The notes: generated by a model from the letters alone, not told the origin. A stretch of 15,279 nt of DNA from Alphaproteobacteria bacterium (GCA_018895795.1 JAHINZ010000114.1:1-15279); one strand, 5' to 3'; shown: positions 1 to 8,354, numbered from the stretch's first letter. Program-made: numbers and translations.

Positions 1-198
1 CTGGGCGGCGGGCGACAGGGCGACGGGGACAAAGCCGCGCAGCAACGCCAGGCGCTCGGCGGCCGGGCCGCCCTTGGCGATCTGGTCGAGCAAGGCCTTC
101 AGGGCCGCGTCGTTCGAGGCCTGGGCCCGCGCGCCGTCGGCGCCCATCAGGGCCGCGCCGGTCAGGGCGCCGGCCATCACCTCGCGTCGGCTGATCAT
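1..198 (-). CDS. Exported protein, N-terminal fragment (possibly DUF885 family)
   Basis: Only the first 66 residues are in the window; the gene continues beyond position 1. The protein begins MISRREVMAGALTGAALMGA and has an Ala-rich hydrophobic stretch ending ARAQA. The twin arginine followed by a moderately hydrophobic segment looks like a Tat (or Sec) signal peptide with cleavage near residue 26. The ATG at 198 is preceded on the minus strand by AGGGAGA at 6-nt spacing, which fixes the start. The next stretch (ALKALLDQIAKGG, then ALLRGFVPVALSPAAQ) resembles the start of exported DUF885 proteins from memory, but no catalytic part is visible, so the family call is weak. It is divergent from the thiolase gene. 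Confidence 0.55.
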   Translation of the reverse strand, partial: MISRREVMAGALTGAALMGADGARAQASNDAALKALLDQIAKGGPAAERLALLRGFVPVALSPAAQ

Positions 199-333
199 CG
201 CGTATCTCCCTGACGGTTCTTGTCTCCGTCATAGGTGGAAATGACACCGGTGTCCAAGCAGGGCCGCGCTTGATCGTTGGCCCGCGGTCTCTAGGGTGCC
301 GTCGAAACGCCTGTTTGATCCCTGGAGACCCCT
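199..333. promoter_or_regulatory. Divergent intergenic region with a 12-bp perfect palindrome
   Basis: This 135-bp gap separates two divergent starts, so it must hold both promoters. A perfect palindrome, GACACCGGTGTC, lies at 243-254, roughly 45 bp from the minus-strand start and 80 bp from the thiolase start. It could be an operator for a dimeric regulator. I could not find a convincing -35/-10 pair. GGAGA at 324-328 is the thiolase ribosome binding site. Confidence 0.35.
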
Positions 334-1536
<1,203 letters not shown>

Positions 1537-1545
1537 TTCAAAATT

Positions 1546-1688
1546 CTTGTCATCCCGGAAGCCTCGCAGAGGCTGTCCGGGACCCAGGGGCAACTGCACT
1601 GCGGTTGCCCCTGGGTCCCGGCTCTCCGCTTTGCGGAGTTTACCCTTGGGCGCGCGCTTCGCGCGACCCGAGGGGCCGGGATGACAAG
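1546..1688. repeat. Composite multi-hairpin intergenic repeat with 13-bp terminal inverted repeats
   Basis: The element is bounded by a perfect 13-bp inverted repeat, CTTGTCATCCCGG (1546-1558) and CCGGGATGACAAG (1676-1688). Inside are four hairpins in series: 1560-1565/1569-1574 (6 bp), 1577-1594/1604-1621 (18 bp perfect, 9-nt loop), 1624-1629/1633-1638 (CTCCGC/GCGGAG, 3-nt loop) and 1651-1656/1660-1665 (CGCGCG, extended by an imperfect outer stem). A run of six T follows at 1690-1695. A further GGGATGACAA copy of the right end sits at 1699-1708. It begins 9 nt after the thiolase stop, so its RNA likely protects or terminates that transcript. The architecture suggests a non-autonomous repeat family (REP or MITE-like), but copy number cannot be seen here. 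Confidence 0.7.
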
Positions 1689-1757
1689 CTTTTTTGGAGG
1701 GATGACAACCACCCCCGCCCCTGCTCATCTGCGCGCTCGCAACCGCCGAGCCTCAGC

Positions 1758-3305
1758 ATGATCCGTCGCGCCCTCCTTCTCGCCCTCACCCTGACAGCGC
1801 TGGCGACCAGCGCCGGCGCGCAACAGGTCACCGGCGGCATGCTGGTCTCGCCCACGGCCGACGCGTTCGGGATCAAGGCCTATAAGGGCCTGCCCTACGC
1901 CGCGCCGCCCATCGGCGACCTGCGCTGGAAGCCGCCGGCGCCGGTCGTCGCCTGGGCCGGCGCGCGGCCGACCGACCGCTTCGCGCCCAACTGCCTGCAG
2001 CCCAAGGTCTATAACGACCTGGACCCCTTCACCCCGGGCATGTCGGAGGACTGCCTCTATCTGAACGTCTGGAGCCCCGCCAAGCCGGGCGAGGCCCTGC
2101 CGGTGTTCGTCTGGATCCATGGCGGCGGCTATGCCGCCGGGTCGGGCGCCGAGCCGCGCCATGACGGGGTGGCGCTGGCGAAGAAGGGCGTGGTGGTGGT
2201 GACCCTCAACTATCGCCTGGGCCCTCTGGGCTTCTTCGCCCATCCGGAACTGACCAGGGAGTCCCCCCACCAGGCCAGCGGCGATCAGGCCCTGGCCGAC
2301 ATGATCGCGGCGCTGCGCTGGGTGCGGGCCAATATCGCCGCGCTGGGCGGCGATCCCGACAAGGTGACCATCGCCGGGGAGTCGGCCGGCTCGGACGCCG
2401 TCAGCCGACTGATGATCTCGCCCCAGGCCAAGGGGCTGTTCCGGGGGGCCATCGGCGAGAGCGGCTCGGCGTTCGGAACCCTGGGCGCCGACGACACCCT
2501 GGCGGGCGGCGAGGCGGCGGGCCTGCGCTTGGCCAAGGCGTTCGGCGGCGATGATCTGGCCGCCCTGCGCCGCCGGTCGTCGGCCGAGATCCTGGCGATG
2601 TGGACGGCGCCCGGCCTCAACGTGCCCTACCGCCCCATCCTCGACGGCTGGATCCTGCCCCAGGGCGCGGCCGAGACCTTCGCCGCCCATCGGCAGAACG
2701 ACGTGCCGCTGCTGACCGGCTGGAACCGCGACGAGGGCAGCCTGATGGAGGGCGGGGTGTTCGGCGCGGCCAGCCTGTCCGACACCCTGAAGGCCCGGTT
2801 CGGCGATCGCGCGGCCGAGGCGGCCAAACTCTATCCGTCCGACACGCCCGACCAGACGGCCCGCTCGCGGATCACCTTCGCCGGCGACGCCTGGATGGGC
2901 CTGCCGACCTGGTCGTGGGCCGTGGCCCAGACCCGGACGGGCAAGGCGCCGACCTATCTCTATCGCTTCGACCAGGCGCCCAAGGTTCCGGAAGACTGGT
3001 TCGGGGCCGGCAATCGCGGCAAAAGCTTCGGCGCCTTCCACTCGGCCGACATCGTCTATGTGTTCAATCATCCGCAGATCACCGGAACCTGGACGATCGA
3101 CGCCACGGACCGGCGGGTGGCCGACCAGATGTCGTCCTACTGGGTCAATTTCGTGAAGAGCGGCGATCCCAACGGCCCGGGCCTGCCCGCCTGGCCGGTC
3201 TATGCGCCGGACGGCGATGCGCGAAAGATGCTGATCGGACCGCGGACCGGCGCGGTGGCCGATCCGGATCTGGCGCGCCTGCGCTTCCTGGCGGGTGGGC
3301 GTTAG
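1758..3305 (+). CDS. Secreted type-B carboxylesterase (alpha/beta hydrolase)
   Basis: 515 residues from the chosen ATG. An in-frame extension back to 1488 exists but reads through the thiolase 3' end and the repeat; the start at 1758 gives a clean signal peptide, MIRRALLLALTLTALATSAGA followed by QQ. The serine esterase/lipase machinery is complete: oxyanion-hole HGGG at 121-124, SEDCLYLNVW at 96-105 (type-B signature), nucleophile Ser209 in GESAG, acidic residue Glu326 in NRDEG and His428 in FHSAD. Family members hydrolyse carboxylic esters, often short-chain or acetyl esters; substrate cannot be read from sequence. It is exported to the periplasm or beyond. The GH9 gene lies 91 bp downstream on the same strand, so a role in removing ester decorations from plant polysaccharide is possible but only inferred. 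A para-nitrobenzyl esterase-like annotation would be equivalent. Confidence 0.9.
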   Translation: MIRRALLLALTLTALATSAGAQQVTGGMLVSPTADAFGIKAYKGLPYAAPPIGDLRWKPPAPVVAWAGARPTDRFAPNCLQPKVYNDLDPFTPGMSEDCLYLNVWSPAKPGEALPVFVWIHGGGYAAGSGAEPRHDGVALAKKGVVVVTLNYRLGPLGFFAHPELTRESPHQASGDQALADMIAALRWVRANIAALGGDPDKVTIAGESAGSDAVSRLMISPQAKGLFRGAIGESGSAFGTLGADDTLAGGEAAGLRLAKAFGGDDLAALRRRSSAEILAMWTAPGLNVPYRPILDGWILPQGAAETFAAHRQNDVPLLTGWNRDEGSLMEGGVFGAASLSDTLKARFGDRAAEAAKLYPSDTPDQTARSRITFAGDAWMGLPTWSWAVAQTRTGKAPTYLYRFDQAPKVPEDWFGAGNRGKSFGAFHSADIVYVFNHPQITGTWTIDATDRRVADQMSSYWVNFVKSGDPNGPGLPAWPVYAPDGDARKMLIGPRTGAVADPDLARLRFLAGGR

Positions 3306-3334
3306 GCGAAATTTGCTGGCGACAACGCTGTCAA

Positions 3335-3346
3335 GTTACCGCTAAC
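3335..3346. promoter_or_regulatory. LacI-type operator-like dyad upstream of GH9 gene
   Basis: GTTACCGCTAAC is a near-perfect palindrome (GTTA-x-CG-x-TAAC) with the central CG step typical of LacI-family operators. It is centred about 56 bp before the GH9 start codon, inside the only gap between the esterase and that gene. No LacI-type regulator is encoded in the window. The dyad and its position are seen; the regulator is inferred. Confidence 0.35.
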
Positions 3347-3396
3347 CTGTCGATGAAGGCGCGCGAGGATGATGCGCCGCGACGGTAGGAAGACGC

Positions 3397-5274
3397 ATGC
3401 CCAGGATCCACACGGCCACGACGGCGCTCGCCCTGACCCTGGCCCTGTCGGGCTTCGCCCGCGCCGCCGAGGGGCCCGCGCGGCCGATCCGCCTCAACCA
3501 GCTGGGCGTCGAGGCGCTGGGGCCAAAGCGCGCCATGCTGGCCGATCCCTCGGCCTCGCCCCTGGCCTGGACCCTGCGCGACGCCCAGGGCGCGGTCGCG
3601 GCCAGCGGCCGCACCCAGGTGTTCGGCGACGACGCCGCCTCGGGCGAGCATGTCCACCAGATCGATTTCAGCGCGTTTCACGGCGTGGGCGAGGGCTATC
3701 GGCTGGTGGTCGGCGCGGCGGAAAGCCGGTCCTTCCCGATCCGCGCCGCGCGCCTGTACGGCGCGCTGAAGGCCGACGCCCTGGGTTTCTTCTATCAGAA
3801 CCGCGCCTCCATCCCGATCGAGGCCCGCCTCGTCCAGCGCCCCGATCTGGCGCGCCCGGCCGGTCACGCCCCCGACAAGGCCACCTGTTTCGACAAGGCC
3901 GACCAGCGCGGCCAGGTCTGGGCGGGCTGCGCCTACACCCTGGACGCCAGCCACGGCTGGTACGACGCCGGCGACCAGGGCAAGTACGTGGTCAATGGCG
4001 GGATCGCGGTCTGGACCCTGCAGAACGCCTATGAGCGCGCCGTCGTGCTGGGCAAGACCGCGACCCTGGCCGCCTTCGCCGACGGCCAAGGTCGGATCCC
4101 GGAAAACGCCAATGGCGTCTCCGACCTGCTGGACGAGGCCCGCTGGGAGATGGACTTCCTGCTGGCCATGCAGGTCCCGGCGGGAACGACCATGGCCCTG
4201 CCGGTCGGCCTTCAGCGCGTCGGTCCCGGCGGAAGGCTGGACCTGACCTCGGTCGACGCCTCCGGCATGGCCCATCAGCGCCTGGCCGACGAACACTGGA
4301 CCGCCCTGCCCACCGCCCCGGCCGACGACCGCGAGACCCGCTATCTCTATCATCCGACCACCGCCGCGACCTTGAATCTGGCCGCGACCGCCGCCCAGGC
4401 CGCGCGGCTGTGGAAGTCGCTCGACCCGGCCTTCTCGGCCCGCTGCCTGGAGGTCGCGCGGCGCGCCTTCGCCGCCGCGCGCCGCAATCCCGAAATCTAC
4501 GCTCTGGGCGACTTCACCGGCAGCGGCGGCTATGGCGATTCAAACCTCGAGGACGAGGTCTATTGGGCCGCCGCCGAGCTGTACGCCACGACCGGCGCGG
4601 CCGAGTACGCGGCGGTCCTCCGCGCCTCGCCGCTGTTCCTGGCCGGGCCATCGGCGGGCGGCAAGCCGACCGGCGACATCGGCTGGCCCTCGGTCGGGGC
4701 CCTGGGAACCATCACCCTGGCCCTGGCGCCCAACGGCCTGAAGCCCGACGAGATCGCCGCGGCCCGCGCCAATCTGGTCGCCAGCGCCGACCGCTATCTC
4801 GCCGACGACGCGCGCCAGGGCTACGGCCTGCCCTATGCCGCGCCGGGCTATCCCTGGGGCTCCAATTCCGCGATCCTCAACCGCGCCATCGTGCTGGGCC
4901 TGGCCGCCGACTTCACCGGCAAGTCCGCCTATCGTGACGGGGCGGTCGACGCCATGGACTATGTCATGGGCCGCAATCCGCTGGATCGGTCCTACGTGAC
5001 CGGTCATGGCGCGCGGCCGATGACCCATCCGCATCACCGGTTCTGGGCCCAGCAGGCCGACGCCCGCTATCCCGCGCCGCCGCCCGGCGTGCTGTCAGGC
5101 GGGCCCAACTCGACCAACATGGGCGATCCCGTGGCGCGGGACATGAAGGGCAAATGCGCGCCCCAGACCTGCTGGACGGACGACTACCGCGCCTTCACCC
5201 AGAACGAGGTGGCCATCAACTGGAACGCGCCGCTGGTCTGGGTGGCGAGCTGGCTGGACGAGCCCGCGCGCTGA
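3397..5274 (+). CDS. Glycoside hydrolase family 9 (endoglucanase-like), secreted
   Basis: 625 residues. A Sec signal peptide (residues 1 to about 23, ending FARA) is followed by an Ig-like CelD_N-type domain (about 29-117) that begins IRLNQLGVEALGPKRAML. The catalytic (alpha/alpha)6 barrel fills the rest. GWYDAGDQGKYVVNGG carries the two conserved Asp, D190 and D193 (catalytic base). The segment GHGARPMTHPHHRFW (536-550) is the family His signature. NEVAINWNAPLVW carries the proton donor Glu604. GH9 enzymes are inverting beta-1,4-glucanases acting on cellulose, mixed-linkage glucan or cellodextrins. Cysteines 164/178 and 587/592 flank the active-site strands and may form disulfides. There is no recognisable carbohydrate-binding module or dockerin. 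The preceding exported esterase may be co-transcribed, although an operator-like dyad lies between them. The exact glucan substrate is unknown. Confidence 0.92.
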   Translation: MPRIHTATTALALTLALSGFARAAEGPARPIRLNQLGVEALGPKRAMLADPSASPLAWTLRDAQGAVAASGRTQVFGDDAASGEHVHQIDFSAFHGVGEGYRLVVGAAESRSFPIRAARLYGALKADALGFFYQNRASIPIEARLVQRPDLARPAGHAPDKATCFDKADQRGQVWAGCAYTLDASHGWYDAGDQGKYVVNGGIAVWTLQNAYERAVVLGKTATLAAFADGQGRIPENANGVSDLLDEARWEMDFLLAMQVPAGTTMALPVGLQRVGPGGRLDLTSVDASGMAHQRLADEHWTALPTAPADDRETRYLYHPTTAATLNLAATAAQAARLWKSLDPAFSARCLEVARRAFAAARRNPEIYALGDFTGSGGYGDSNLEDEVYWAAAELYATTGAAEYAAVLRASPLFLAGPSAGGKPTGDIGWPSVGALGTITLALAPNGLKPDEIAAARANLVASADRYLADDARQGYGLPYAAPGYPWGSNSAILNRAIVLGLAADFTGKSAYRDGAVDAMDYVMGRNPLDRSYVTGHGARPMTHPHHRFWAQQADARYPAPPPGVLSGGPNSTNMGDPVARDMKGKCAPQTCWTDDYRAFTQNEVAINWNAPLVWVASWLDEPAR

Positions 5275-5302
5275 TAATCAACGCGCCATGGCCGCGCGAC
5301 GC

Positions 5303-5331
5303 GGCGATTTGTCGCTGACCGAAAAATCGCC
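5303..5331 (+). terminator. Weak hairpin after GH9 gene
   Basis: GGCGATTT (5303-5310) pairs perfectly with AAATCGCC (5324-5331) across a 13-nt loop, 29 nt past the GH9 stop. No U-tract follows on the plus strand, so it may be only a 3'-end stabilising hairpin or part of the leader of the next gene. Confidence 0.3.
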
Positions 5332-5357
5332 TCATTCACCTTAACGGCCCTAAGAAT

Positions 5358-5366
5358 GGAGGTGAT
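5358..5366 (+). promoter_or_regulatory. Near-perfect Shine-Dalgarno serving a six-codon frame
   Basis: GGAGGTGAT matches the anti-Shine-Dalgarno of 16S rRNA over its whole length. The next ATG (5369) is only 2 nt away and opens a six-codon frame rather than the kinase frame. The next in-frame kinase ATG, at 5386, is 19 nt downstream, too far for direct use but reachable by coupling. Confidence 0.6.
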
Positions 5367-5368
5367 AA

Positions 5369-5389
5369 ATGTCGGGCGCGAAGCAATGA
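5369..5389 (+). CDS. Possible six-codon leader minicistron overlapping the kinase start
   Basis: ATG at 5369 reads MSGAKQ and stops at TGA 5387-5389. That TGA overlaps the kinase ATG (5386-5388) as ATGA, the standard arrangement for translational re-initiation. Its own ribosome site is GGAGGTGAT at 5358-5366, although the 2-nt spacer is short. The peptide has no recognisable function; the act of translating it may set kinase expression. The alternative is that this is fortuitous and the kinase begins at ATG 5356, which has no upstream Shine-Dalgarno. Confidence 0.35.
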   Translation: MSGAKQ

Positions 5390-7233
5390 GATCAGGCGAA
5401 GCGAGGGACGTGGCGGGAGACGACGCCATCCAGCACGCCCTGCTGGGACACGCCCACCGCAACAGCCTGGCCACCATGGCGGTTCAGGCCTCGGCCGCCG
5501 TCGGCATTTGCCTGGTCGCCCAGCCTAGTGAGCGACCTTTCCATCTGGGCTGGTTGGCCGTGGTCCTGACGTTGTTGGCGACCCGCCTGGCGGTCGACCG
5601 TTTGCTCGGCCTGGCGCTGAAGGGGGGGTTTTGGGCCGATCGTCTTCCGTGGCTGTCGCGGGGACATAGCCTTGGCCTGATCTTGAGCGCCGGGCTGTGG
5701 GCCGCCCTGGCCTGCCTGCGCATTCCGGTCGACAGCCCCAACACCCGCTATACCCTGATCATCATCCTGTCGGCCATGGCCGGCGGCGCGGTCGGCGTGC
5801 TGTCGCCGCTGAAATGGACCGGGCGGGTCTATGTCACCCTGATCCTGCTGCCGGCCTCAGTCATCCTGATCCTCGATCACGCCGCGGACGCGACCCTGGG
5901 CGTTCTGGGCGTGGTCTTCTGGATCGTGATGCTGGTGGGCCATCGCAACAACCATAGGCTTTTGGTGGACGCTCTGCGGCTACGCGACGAAAACCGCGAC
6001 CTGCTTGAGGATCTCGAGCGCCACAGCCAGGACGTGGTCCGGCTGAACCACCACCTGGAAGATCGGGTGCGCGCCCGCACCGAGGACCTTGAGCGGCTGT
6101 CCGAGGACGCCCAGGTGGCCAACCGCGCCAAGTCGCAGTTCCTGGCCACGGTCAGCCACGAGCTGCGCACGCCGCTGAACGCCATCCTGGGCGAAGGCCA
6201 ATTGCTGGCCCGCGAGTCGCTCACGCCGCCGCAGCAGGAGCGCCTGGGCGTCATCACGACAGCCTCCCGCGTCATGCGCCAACTGATCGACGACGTGCTC
6301 GACATTTCGCAGATCGAGGCCGGCGGCCTGCATCTGCGCCCGAACGTATTCTCGCTTGAGACTCTGGCCCGCGAGATCCGCGAGCTCTATCAGCCCCTCG
6401 CCCGCGACAACGGCCTGACCCTGACCCTTTCCCTGGCGCCAAACCTGGCGATGTATCGGCGGGGCGATGAGGATCGGCTGCGGCAAGTGGTCGGCAATCT
6501 GGTGTCCAACGCGCTGAAGTTCACCCTGATCGGCGGCGTCACCGTCAAGATCGGCGGCGACGATGAACAGCTGAAGATCTCGGTGATCGACACCGGCGTC
6601 GGCGTGGACGCCAAGGATCACGAGACCATCTTTCACCGCTTCGTTCAGGTCGACAGTTCGTCAACCCGACGGGCCGGCGGGGTCGGTCTGGGCCTGGCGA
6701 TCTGTCGCGAGCTGACGGCGCAGATGGGCGGCGTCCTGACCATGACCTCGGCGCGAGGCATCGGCGCGCGGTTCGACTTCACCGCTCCCCTCCCCTCGGT
6801 CGTCTGTTCGGAGGTTCAGACGGGCGAGGCCCCCGCACAGGCCGGTGGCGGGGCGCCCGCCTCGCTTCTGGTGGTGGACGACAATCCGGTCAATCGCCGC
6901 ATCCTGGCCGCGCTGGTCGAGCCGTTCGGGGTCGAATGCGGTTTCGCCGCCACCGGCAAGGAAGCCGTGGAAGCCTGGCGACGCCAGCCCTGGGGCGCGA
7001 TCTTCATGGACGTGCACATGCCCGAAATGGACGGGGTCGAGGCGACCCGGTCCATCCGGGCGCAGGAAAGCGCCAAGGGCTTGACCCGAACGCCGATCAT
7101 CGCCGTCACCGCCAGCGTGCTCAATCACGAGGTCAAAAGCTATCGTGACGCCGGGATGGACGACATCCTGCCCAAGCCCATCGAGGCGGCGGCCCTGGCC
7201 GACATGCTGTCGCGCTACGCCGCCGCGGCCTAG
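5386..7233 (+). CDS. Membrane hybrid sensor histidine kinase with C-terminal receiver
   Basis: 615 residues from ATG 5386 (625 if ATG 5356 is used). The N-terminus (about 30-185) holds roughly six hydrophobic segments with short loops, so sensing is probably within or at the membrane rather than by a periplasmic domain. A charged coiled-coil-like linker (about 196-250) leads into HisKA with phospho-accepting His258 in FLATVSHELRTPLNAI. The ATPase domain follows: N-box NLVSNALKF (371-379), DTGVGV (402-407) and GGVGLGLAI (431-439). A receiver domain (about 494-612) has DD at 498-499, phospho-acceptor Asp542 in MDVHMPEMDG, Thr575 in AVTAS and Lys597 in LPKP. All catalytic residues are present. 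Such kinases feed a phosphotransferase or a separate regulator; neither is adjacent, so it is an orphan. Signal and output are unknown. Confidence 0.9.
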   Translation: MRSGEARDVAGDDAIQHALLGHAHRNSLATMAVQASAAVGICLVAQPSERPFHLGWLAVVLTLLATRLAVDRLLGLALKGGFWADRLPWLSRGHSLGLILSAGLWAALACLRIPVDSPNTRYTLIIILSAMAGGAVGVLSPLKWTGRVYVTLILLPASVILILDHAADATLGVLGVVFWIVMLVGHRNNHRLLVDALRLRDENRDLLEDLERHSQDVVRLNHHLEDRVRARTEDLERLSEDAQVANRAKSQFLATVSHELRTPLNAILGEGQLLARESLTPPQQERLGVITTASRVMRQLIDDVLDISQIEAGGLHLRPNVFSLETLAREIRELYQPLARDNGLTLTLSLAPNLAMYRRGDEDRLRQVVGNLVSNALKFTLIGGVTVKIGGDDEQLKISVIDTGVGVDAKDHETIFHRFVQVDSSSTRRAGGVGLGLAICRELTAQMGGVLTMTSARGIGARFDFTAPLPSVVCSEVQTGEAPAQAGGGAPASLLVVDDNPVNRRILAALVEPFGVECGFAATGKEAVEAWRRQPWGAIFMDVHMPEMDGVEATRSIRAQESAKGLTRTPIIAVTASVLNHEVKSYRDAGMDDILPKPIEAAALADMLSRYAAAA

Positions 7234-7315
7234 GGCGCGGCGTCATCGCCGGCCTTCGCGCCAGGATGGCCCCGGCGGGGATGTGGGGGCGCTGACGCCG
7301 CCGCAGACGCGGCGC

Positions 7316-7390
7316 TGGAGCGGGCGATGGGAATCGAACCCACGACATTCTGCTTGGGAAGCAGACGCTCTACCTCTGAGCTACGCCCGC
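7316..7390 (-). tRNA. tRNA-Gly (anticodon CCC)
   Basis: Read on the minus strand, the acceptor stem GCGGGCG pairs with CGCCCGC. The D arm is GCTC..GAGC. The anticodon stem TCTGC/GCAGA encloses the loop TTCCCAA, giving anticodon CCC (reads GGG). The T arm is GTGGG-TTCGATT-CCCAT. Discriminator U and an encoded CCA end (7316-7318) complete a 75-nt gene with no introns or mismatches in the stems checked. It lies alone between the hybrid kinase and the acid phosphatase gene. No integrase or flanking duplication suggests island insertion. Confidence 0.96.
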
Positions 7391-7517
7391 GAACTTTAGC
7401 GATTTCAAGTCGTTAGACAGGTTCGATAAGAAATGATCGAGCCCGGTTCAAGCCTTGGTCCGCGCCGAGGTTCAGCCTGGGTGACTTAGCCGGTCTTTCC
7501 CACGCGCTCAAGCGACT

Positions 7518-7541
7518 CCGTGCGACGTCGGCGTCGCACGG
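7518..7541 (-). terminator. Hairpin downstream of the phosphatase gene
   Basis: CCGTGCGACG (7518-7527) and CGTCGCACGG (7532-7541) form a perfect 10-bp stem with a four-base loop. It lies 22 nt beyond the stop of the minus-strand phosphatase gene. There is no strong U-tract on the minus strand. It could end the receptor-phosphatase transcript. The rest of 7391-7563 shows no gene. Confidence 0.5.
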
Positions 7542-7563
7542 ATACGGTGCGGGCCGTCGACGC

Positions 7564-8292
7564 CTAGGGGGCGATCCCCGCCGCGTGGAGTTCCTGGCGG
7601 GCGGCGTCCAGGTCGGCCCGCAAGGCCGGGCTGTGCAGCAGTTCAACCCCGACCGCCGTACCCAGAACCTGGCCGGCGATGATGTCGCTGCGATAGTGCA
7701 CGCCGCAGACCAGCCGGCTCTGCCCGTATTGCTGGGCGCGGGCGAAGATGTCGCCGGCCCGATCGGGGATCAGATCCGCCAAGGTCACCGCCATGGCGAA
7801 GGCCATGGTGGTGTGGCCGCTGGGATAGGAGCTGTTGGGCTTGTCGTCGGCGTGGGCGCAGCCGACCAGGGTCGGATCCAGCACCCAGGGGCGTGGGCGG
7901 TGAAACGCGACCTTGGCCAGTTTCTTGGCGGCCGACTGCTCGTGCTCGATGGTCAGCAGCAGACGGGCAGTCGCGGGAAGCTTGGCCATGTCGAACCTGG
8001 GGCCCAGGGTCGCGGCGAAGGCCGAGGGGTCTTCATGCGCGTTGTCCCATTCGGCCTGGGCCAGATCGGCCGGCGTTCGCGCGTCCTGGATCCGGTGTAG
8101 TTCGGCCAGCTCCGCCTTCTGCTCGGTCGAGCCTTCACGCGGCGGCGGCGGCAGCAGGCCCTGCGGATTGACCTCCGCGGGGGTCAGCAGGTGAACAACG
8201 GCGGGCTTGTCGGCCGGCAGGGTCTGAGCCGCGCCGGCGGCGCCGATGAGCAAGGCCAGGGCGACGCCGCTGACCCAATGTCGCAAGACCAT
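7564..8292 (-). CDS. Periplasmic class A-type acid phosphatase (PAP2 superfamily)
   Basis: 242 residues, the usual length for PhoN/PhoC-like nonspecific acid phosphatases. An N-terminal signal peptide (about 1-22, ending GAAGAAQ) predicts periplasmic export. All three motifs of the vanadium-haloperoxidase-like phosphatase fold are present: K127-x6-R134P135 in KVAFHRPRP, PSGH at 157-160 in SSYPSGHTT, and S192R193-x5-H199-x3-D203 in SRLVCGVHYRSD. His199 would be the phosphohistidine nucleophile and His160 the acid. The family releases phosphate from many organic monoesters. The ATG at 8292 is preceded by GAGGTGG, fixing the start. It is the second gene after a TonB-dependent receptor, 62 bp apart, with a hairpin between. 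The pairing suggests that the phosphatase processes what the receptor brings in, which is inference. A lipid-phosphate phosphatase is less likely because there are no additional membrane helices. Confidence 0.93.
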   Translation of the reverse strand: MVLRHWVSGVALALLIGAAGAAQTLPADKPAVVHLLTPAEVNPQGLLPPPPREGSTEQKAELAELHRIQDARTPADLAQAEWDNAHEDPSAFAATLGPRFDMAKLPATARLLLTIEHEQSAAKKLAKVAFHRPRPWVLDPTLVGCAHADDKPNSSYPSGHTTMAFAMAVTLADLIPDRAGDIFARAQQYGQSRLVCGVHYRSDIIAGQVLGTAVGVELLHSPALRADLDAARQELHAAGIAP

Positions 8293-8310
8293 GAACCACC
8301 TCGAAATTTA

Positions 8311-8339
8311 GCCAGGCGAGACCCGAGGTCTCGCCTGGC
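8311..8339 (-). terminator. 12-bp perfect hairpin between receptor and phosphatase genes
   Basis: GCCAGGCGAGAC (8311-8322) pairs perfectly with GTCTCGCCTGGC (8328-8339) around a 5-nt loop. It lies 15 nt after the receptor stop codon and 18 nt before the phosphatase start codon. On the minus strand TAAATTT follows the stem, a weak U-tract. This suits a partial terminator or an RNA 3'-end stabiliser that makes receptor mRNA and phosphatase mRNA unequal. Confidence 0.6.
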
Positions 8340-8354
8340 GGGTTGGGGCAAAAA

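Noticed and set aside
1725..4353. Long minus-strand frames opposite the esterase and GH9 genes (1725-3071 and 3331-4353)
   Set aside because: Both are antisense shadows of genes with complete catalytic motifs, and they show biased Gly/Arg/Gln/His composition.
5341..5354. TTAACGGCCCTAAG as a CtrA binding site upstream of the hybrid kinase
   Set aside because: The CtrA consensus needs TTAA-N7-TTAA. Only one half site is present and the second is misplaced.
7316..7390. tRNA-Gly as an island attachment site
   Set aside because: No integrase gene, no duplicated tRNA 3' end and no compositional shift were seen on either side.
7441..7480. Imperfect repeat GGTTCAAGCC / GGTTCAGCC downstream of the phosphatase gene
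   Set aside because: Too short and imperfect, with irregular spacing, to support a functional site.
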